Source: CAZCYE01 sp964502775 (GTDB lineage Bacteria > Actinomycetota > Acidimicrobiia > IMCC26256 > PALSA-555). From it: a DNA stretch of 8,655 nt. The notes beneath the pieces are model-generated. The model searched no databases. It saw only the letters and a program-made list of their open reading frames with translations, and had not been told where the DNA came from. The position numbers were made by a program, and so were the translations under genes. Position 1 is the stretch's first letter; the number at the start of each line of letters is the position of its first letter. The DNA lies in assembly GCA_964502775.1 (NCBI GenBank), contig CAZCYE010000070.1, positions 1-8,655 of the forward strand, given 5' to 3'. This document shows positions 6,047 to 8,655 of the stretch, in pieces.

Positions 6047-7012
6047 GTGACCCAAGCCGGGGCGCTCACCGACGTCGCCATCCACACCGAGGGGCTGGTC
6101 AAGGTGTACCCGGGTGGACTCCGCGCCGTCGACGGGCTCGACCTCGCGGTGACCCGCGGGGAGGTCTTCGGGCTGCTCGGGCCCAACGGCGCCGGCAAGA
6201 CCACCACCGTGGGCATGCTCACCACGCGGGTGATCCCGAGCGAGGGTCGGGCGTTCGTGGAGGGCATCGACGTGGTGGCTCGTCCCACGTCGGCCAAGCT
6301 GCGCATCGGGGTGGTGCCCCAGACCAACACCCTCGATCAGTCGCTCGACGTCTTCCAGAACCTCTACTTCCACGGCCGGTTCTTCGGCATGGCGAGACGC
6401 ACGGCGCGGGCCGAGGCCCAGCGACTGCTCGAGCAGTTCCGGCTCGCCGACCGCGCCTCTACCCCGGTGTACGAGCTCTCGGGCGGGCTCGCGCAGCGGC
6501 TCATGGTCGCCCGCGCGGTGATGCACCGCCCGGTCGTCCTCTTCCTCGACGAGCCCACCGCCGGCCTCGACCCTCAGAGCCGCATCGCCCTGTGGGAGAT
6601 CCTCGGCGAGCTCCACCGTGGGGGCCAGACCCTCCTGCTCACCACCCACTACATGGAAGAAGCGGACCTGCTGTGCGATCGCGTCGCGATCATGGACCAC
6701 GGTTGCATCCTGGCCCTCGATACGCCCGCGCAGCTCAAGCAGTCGATCGGTGCCGACTCGCTGGTGACCGTCGCCGCCGACGGCGACCTCGCCGCTTTGT
6801 CGCGCCTGCTCTCCGAGCAGGTACCAGGCGTGCAGCGGGCCGACTACGACGACGGTTCCGTGCGACTCGCCGTGCGCGGCGCCCGAGGCGTGCTGCCTGC
6901 GGTGGTGGCCGCGGCCGAGCACGCCGGCTTCTCGGTGACCGACCTCAAGCTCACCGAGCCGACGCTCGAGGCCGTGTTCATCGCCCTCACCGGGAAGGAG
7001 CTACGAGAATGA
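6047..7012 (+). CDS. ABC-2 type exporter ATP-binding protein, DrrA-like
   Basis: A 321-residue ATPase that would energise the ABC-2 permease encoded next. Motifs are Walker A GPNGAGKTT (45-53), Q-loop Gln92 (VVPQTNTLD), signature LSGGLAQR (144-151), Walker B VVLFLDE with Glu169, D-loop AGLD (172-175) and H-loop His201 (TTHYMEEAD). After about residue 230 comes the C-terminal domain typical of daunorubicin-resistance type ATPases, ending with the conserved-looking EPTLEAVFIALTGKELRE. The family exports drugs, antibiotics or lipids, and the actual substrate cannot be read here. The start is GTG at 6047, with no Shine-Dalgarno but an AT-rich TAACGAT at 6034-6040 just upstream that may serve as a -10 for leaderless transcription. 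Its TGA overlaps the permease ATG in the sequence ATGA, a classic sign of translational coupling. Confidence 0.94.
   Translation: MTQAGALTDVAIHTEGLVKVYPGGLRAVDGLDLAVTRGEVFGLLGPNGAGKTTTVGMLTTRVIPSEGRAFVEGIDVVARPTSAKLRIGVVPQTNTLDQSLDVFQNLYFHGRFFGMARRTARAEAQRLLEQFRLADRASTPVYELSGGLAQRLMVARAVMHRPVVLFLDEPTAGLDPQSRIALWEILGELHRGGQTLLLTTHYMEEADLLCDRVAIMDHGCILALDTPAQLKQSIGADSLVTVAADGDLAALSRLLSEQVPGVQRADYDDGSVRLAVRGARGVLPAVVAAAEHAGFSVTDLKLTEPTLEAVFIALTGKELRE
6995..7000 (+). promoter_or_regulatory. Ribosome binding site of the ABC-2 permease
   Basis: AAGGAG lies eight bases before the ATG at 7009, inside the end of the ATPase gene. It fixes the permease start and supports coupled translation of the pair. 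The frame is open upstream across the whole ATPase gene, so without this site and the ATGA overlap the start would be ambiguous. Confidence 0.75.
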
Positions 7013-7842
7013 CGACGATCACAGCAGACCAACGCCTTGCGCCCGTGCGCTCACCGCGCGCGGCAGCCATGGTCGCCTTCTTGGCGCTGCTACAGCGCGA
7101 CTTCACCGTGACGCTCAAGAGCCCGGTCGTGTTCCTTGCGCGCACGATCCTCCAGCCCTTCTTGCTCGTGTTCGTGTTCGCGTACGTGTTCCCCAAGATC
7201 GGCCAGGGCGTCGGGGGCGCGGCTTCGCCGGTGTTCGCCACGCTGCTCGTCGCCGGCGTGGTGGGCCTCTCGATCTTCACCCAGGGGATCCAGTCGGTGG
7301 CGCTGCCGATGGTGCAAGAGTTCGACTACACGCGCGAGATCGAGGACCGAGTGCTGGCGCCGCTCCCGCTGGCGATGGTGGCGTGGGCCAAGGTGGTGTC
7401 GGGCGCGGTCAACGGGCTCCTCGCGGCGGCGATCGTCTTCCCGATCGCGCTCTTCGTGCCCGCTGCCGACGTGCACCTTCACGTCGACTGGGTCGTGTTG
7501 CTCACCTTGGTGCCGCTCGCCTGCCTGCTGGGCGCGTCGCTCGGGCTCATGTTCGGGACCAGCTTCGAGTCGCGCACGGTGCCGCTGATGTTCGGCGTGC
7601 TGGTGATTCCGATCGCGCTCCTCGGCACCGTCTACTACTCCTGGTCGGCGCTCGAGGCGATCCCATGGCTCAAGATCGCCGTGCTCGTCAACCCGCTCGT
7701 CTACATCAACGAGGGGTTCCGCGCCGCCATCACCCCTGCTGACCACATGCCCCTGTGGGCGATCTACCCCGCGATGGTCGGCTTGACCGCGCTGTTCATG
7801 GCGGTGGGGATCCGCGGCTTTCGCAAGCGCGTGCTCAGCTGA
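7009..7842 (+). CDS. ABC-2 type exporter permease, DrrB-like
   Basis: A 277-residue integral membrane protein, the membrane half of the exporter whose ATPase is encoded just upstream. About six hydrophobic segments are visible, near residues 40-62, 76-98, 128-150, 161-183, 190-210 and 250-270. Between the second and third lies the cytoplasmic EIEDRVLAPLP (110-120), matching the region of ABC-2 permeases that contacts the ATPase. NPLVYINEGFRAA (228-240) corresponds to the conserved motif before the last segment. The N-terminus (1-35) is soluble and cytoplasmic, and the protein ends in basic FRKRVLS, consistent with an inside C-terminus. The functional transporter is expected to be two permeases with two ATPases. 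The substrate is unknown. Confidence 0.93.
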   Translation: MTTITADQRLAPVRSPRAAAMVAFLALLQRDFTVTLKSPVVFLARTILQPFLLVFVFAYVFPKIGQGVGGAASPVFATLLVAGVVGLSIFTQGIQSVALPMVQEFDYTREIEDRVLAPLPLAMVAWAKVVSGAVNGLLAAAIVFPIALFVPAADVHLHVDWVVLLTLVPLACLLGASLGLMFGTSFESRTVPLMFGVLVIPIALLGTVYYSWSALEAIPWLKIAVLVNPLVYINEGFRAAITPADHMPLWAIYPAMVGLTALFMAVGIRGFRKRVLS

Positions 7843-7857
7843 GCGGGCTTCACCCGC
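7843..7857 (+). terminator. Short stem-loop directly after the ABC-2 permease
   Basis: GCGGG (7843-7847) pairs with CCCGC (7853-7857) around a five-base loop, starting on the base after the TGA stop. There is no T-tract. It may end or weaken the transporter transcript ahead of the flavin reductase promoter. The stem is short, so confidence is limited. Confidence 0.35.
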
Positions 7858-7884
7858 CAACGAGCACCGGGTTACGCTGACGCC
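7849..7884 (+). promoter_or_regulatory. Candidate leaderless promoter of the flavin reductase gene
   Basis: TACGCT (7873-7878) is followed by six bases and then the ATG at 7885, so transcription would begin at or next to the start codon. TTCACC (7849-7854), 18 bases further upstream, is a partial -35 match and overlaps the hairpin after the permease. No Shine-Dalgarno is visible, which agrees with leaderless initiation. Confidence 0.5.
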
Positions 7885-8415
7885 ATGTCGGAGACGCGCA
7901 ACGATCCTGCCCAGAACGACTCGGCGAACGAGAGCATCATCAAGCCTGACGACGCGATGTTCCGCCAGGTGCTGGGCCACTTCGCGACCGGCGTCACCGT
8001 GATCACATGCATGGATGGCGACGAACCCGTGGGCATGTCGGCCAACGCGTTCACCTCGGTGTCGCTGGATCCGCCGCTCGTGCTCTTCTGCGCGGGTCGC
8101 ACCTCGAGCACCTGGCCGCGGATCGAGCGCAGTGGAAAGTTCGCCGTGAACATCCTCGGCGAGCACCAGGAGGACGTGTGTCGCACGTTCGCGACCAAGG
8201 ACGCCGATCGCTTCGCGGTGGTCGAATGGCACCTCGGCGTGGGTGGGTCACCGGTGCTCCACGGTGTGCTCGCCTACCTCGACTGCGAGATGTGGGCCAC
8301 CTACGACGGGGGTGACCACGTGATCGTGGTGGGGCGAGTCCTCGACCTCGGCATCACCCACGATGCCGGGCCGCTGGTGTTCTTCCGGGGGGGCTACGGC
8401 CGGCTCGGGTCGTGA
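7885..8415 (+). CDS. Flavin reductase-domain (FMN-binding) protein
   Basis: A 176-residue cytoplasmic protein of the flavin reductase-like family, which bind FMN or FAD and use NAD(P)H to supply reduced flavin to partner monooxygenases. Conserved parts are FRQVLGHFATGVTVIT (26-41), GMSANAFTSVSLDPPLVL (50-67) forming the flavin-binding strand-loop, SGKFAVNIL (83-91), the GGDHVIVVGRV segment (142-152) and PLVFFRGGYGRL (163-174) near the end. The length is normal for a stand-alone small component. The first 20 residues are polar and probably disordered. No monooxygenase partner is in the window, so its pathway is unknown. A partner might lie past the right edge or elsewhere. A further short gene follows after a single base. 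Confidence 0.92.
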   Translation: MSETRNDPAQNDSANESIIKPDDAMFRQVLGHFATGVTVITCMDGDEPVGMSANAFTSVSLDPPLVLFCAGRTSSTWPRIERSGKFAVNILGEHQEDVCRTFATKDADRFAVVEWHLGVGGSPVLHGVLAYLDCEMWATYDGGDHVIVVGRVLDLGITHDAGPLVFFRGGYGRLGS

Positions 8416-8416
8416 T

Positions 8417-8602
8417 GTGACCGACGCCCGCGGCAAGGCTGAGCCCGTGGCGGTGGTGGTGGGAGTCGACGCGGATCGGGTGGGCGGCCTCGTTGCCGAT
8501 CTCACGGCCCGGGGAGTGAGAGCGGCGGCATTCGTCGGCGACCCGGCGCGCGAGCGTGACGCCCTGGTCGAGATGCTCGGTGAGCTCTTCGGCGCGCGAT
8601 GA
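8417..8602 (+). CDS. Small protein of unknown function, half-Rossmann-like
   Basis: A 61-residue frame that begins one base after the flavin reductase stop (TGA-T-GTG) and is likely co-translated with it. It can be read as strand-helix-strand-helix: VAVVVGV (11-17), a helix across DRVGGLVADLTARG (20-33), RAAAFVGD (35-42) and a helix to the end (ERDALVEMLGELFG). This resembles the opening half of a Rossmann-type domain such as a short-chain dehydrogenase, but the GxxxGxG nucleotide loop is absent. It could be a small stand-alone protein or a remnant. G/C-rich third positions fit real coding. A GTG at 8447, with AAGG upstream, is an alternative start giving 51 residues. I do not recognise the family. 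Confidence 0.55.
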   Translation: MTDARGKAEPVAVVVGVDADRVGGLVADLTARGVRAAAFVGDPARERDALVEMLGELFGAR

Positions 8603-8655
8603 GGAGACGAAGCGGAGCGCTGGCCGGATGGCCGGGAGCGCGTAGCGGAGTCGAC
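8599..8655 (+). repeat. GAGC-rich stem-loop element at the right window edge
   Basis: It starts at the ATGA that contains the TGA stop of the small gene. GGCC (8622-8625) pairs with GGCC (8630-8633) around GGAT, and the hairpin is flanked by direct copies of GGAGCGC (8614-8620 and 8635-8641). An outer pair of AGCGGAG copies lies at 8611-8617 and 8644-8650. The layout parallels the element at 3416-3513: stop codon, GAGC words, hairpin, GAGC words. The frame from the ATG at 8599 stays open to the window edge (19 Arg/Gly-rich codons), so a coupled downstream gene cannot be fully excluded. Confidence 0.45.

Noticed and set aside
6040..7008. Long open frame across the DrrA-like ATPase gene that joins the permease frame and could suggest a 600-residue fusion
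   Set aside because: The translated part is Arg/Pro/Gly-rich with no motifs, while the overlapping frame holds all ATPase motifs. The permease has its own Shine-Dalgarno and an ATGA start.
7090..8232. Long minus-strand frame opposite the permease and flavin reductase genes
   Set aside because: It spans two well-supported genes and the gap between them, and its product is a His/Arg/Glu-rich string with no domain.

Overview
The window looks like ordinary chromosome from a high-GC actinobacterium. GC is roughly 70% by eye, GTG starts are common, terminator hairpins lack T-tracts, and several genes look leaderless. The mix of genes (DUF459-type SGNH hydrolase with a Ser/Thr tail, secreted coiled-coil protein, DrrAB-like transporter, flavin reductase) would suit the class Acidimicrobiia. 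That placement is inference, not shown by the sequence. I see no phage, transposon, CRISPR or RNA gene.

The layout is two divergent arms around a 143-bp intergenic region (5459-5601). The left arm, on the minus strand in order of transcription, is: an ABC exporter fusing membrane and ATPase domains (5458-3509); a membrane-anchored SGNH/GDSL hydrolase of DUF459 type (3418-2312); a metallo-beta-lactamase-fold hydrolase (2241-1420); a conserved protein of unknown function, perhaps thioredoxin-like (1336-845); and a secreted coiled-coil protein cut by the window edge (687-1). Gaps of 70-157 bp with hairpins and promoter-like hexamers suggest mostly separate transcription units.

The right arm, on the plus strand, is: a HIT-family nucleotide hydrolase/transferase (5602-6033); a DrrA-like ATPase (6047-7012) whose stop overlaps the start of its ABC-2 permease (7009-7842); a flavin reductase-domain protein (7885-8415); and a 61-residue protein of unknown function one base later (8417-8602). 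The ATPase and permease clearly form one exporter; the flavin reductase probably starts from its own leaderless promoter.

No new multi-gene system is evident. The most unusual structure is non-coding. Two elements (3416-3513 and 8599-8655) each begin on the stop codon of a gene as ATGA. Each carries a compact hairpin flanked by direct copies of a GAGC-containing word. They look like members of a GAGC-rich intergenic repeat family. Also notable are a perfect 9-bp inverted repeat in the divergent promoter region, a repeated TACGCT-N6-start-codon geometry at two genes, and an ABC exporter whose A-loop tyrosine position is histidine.
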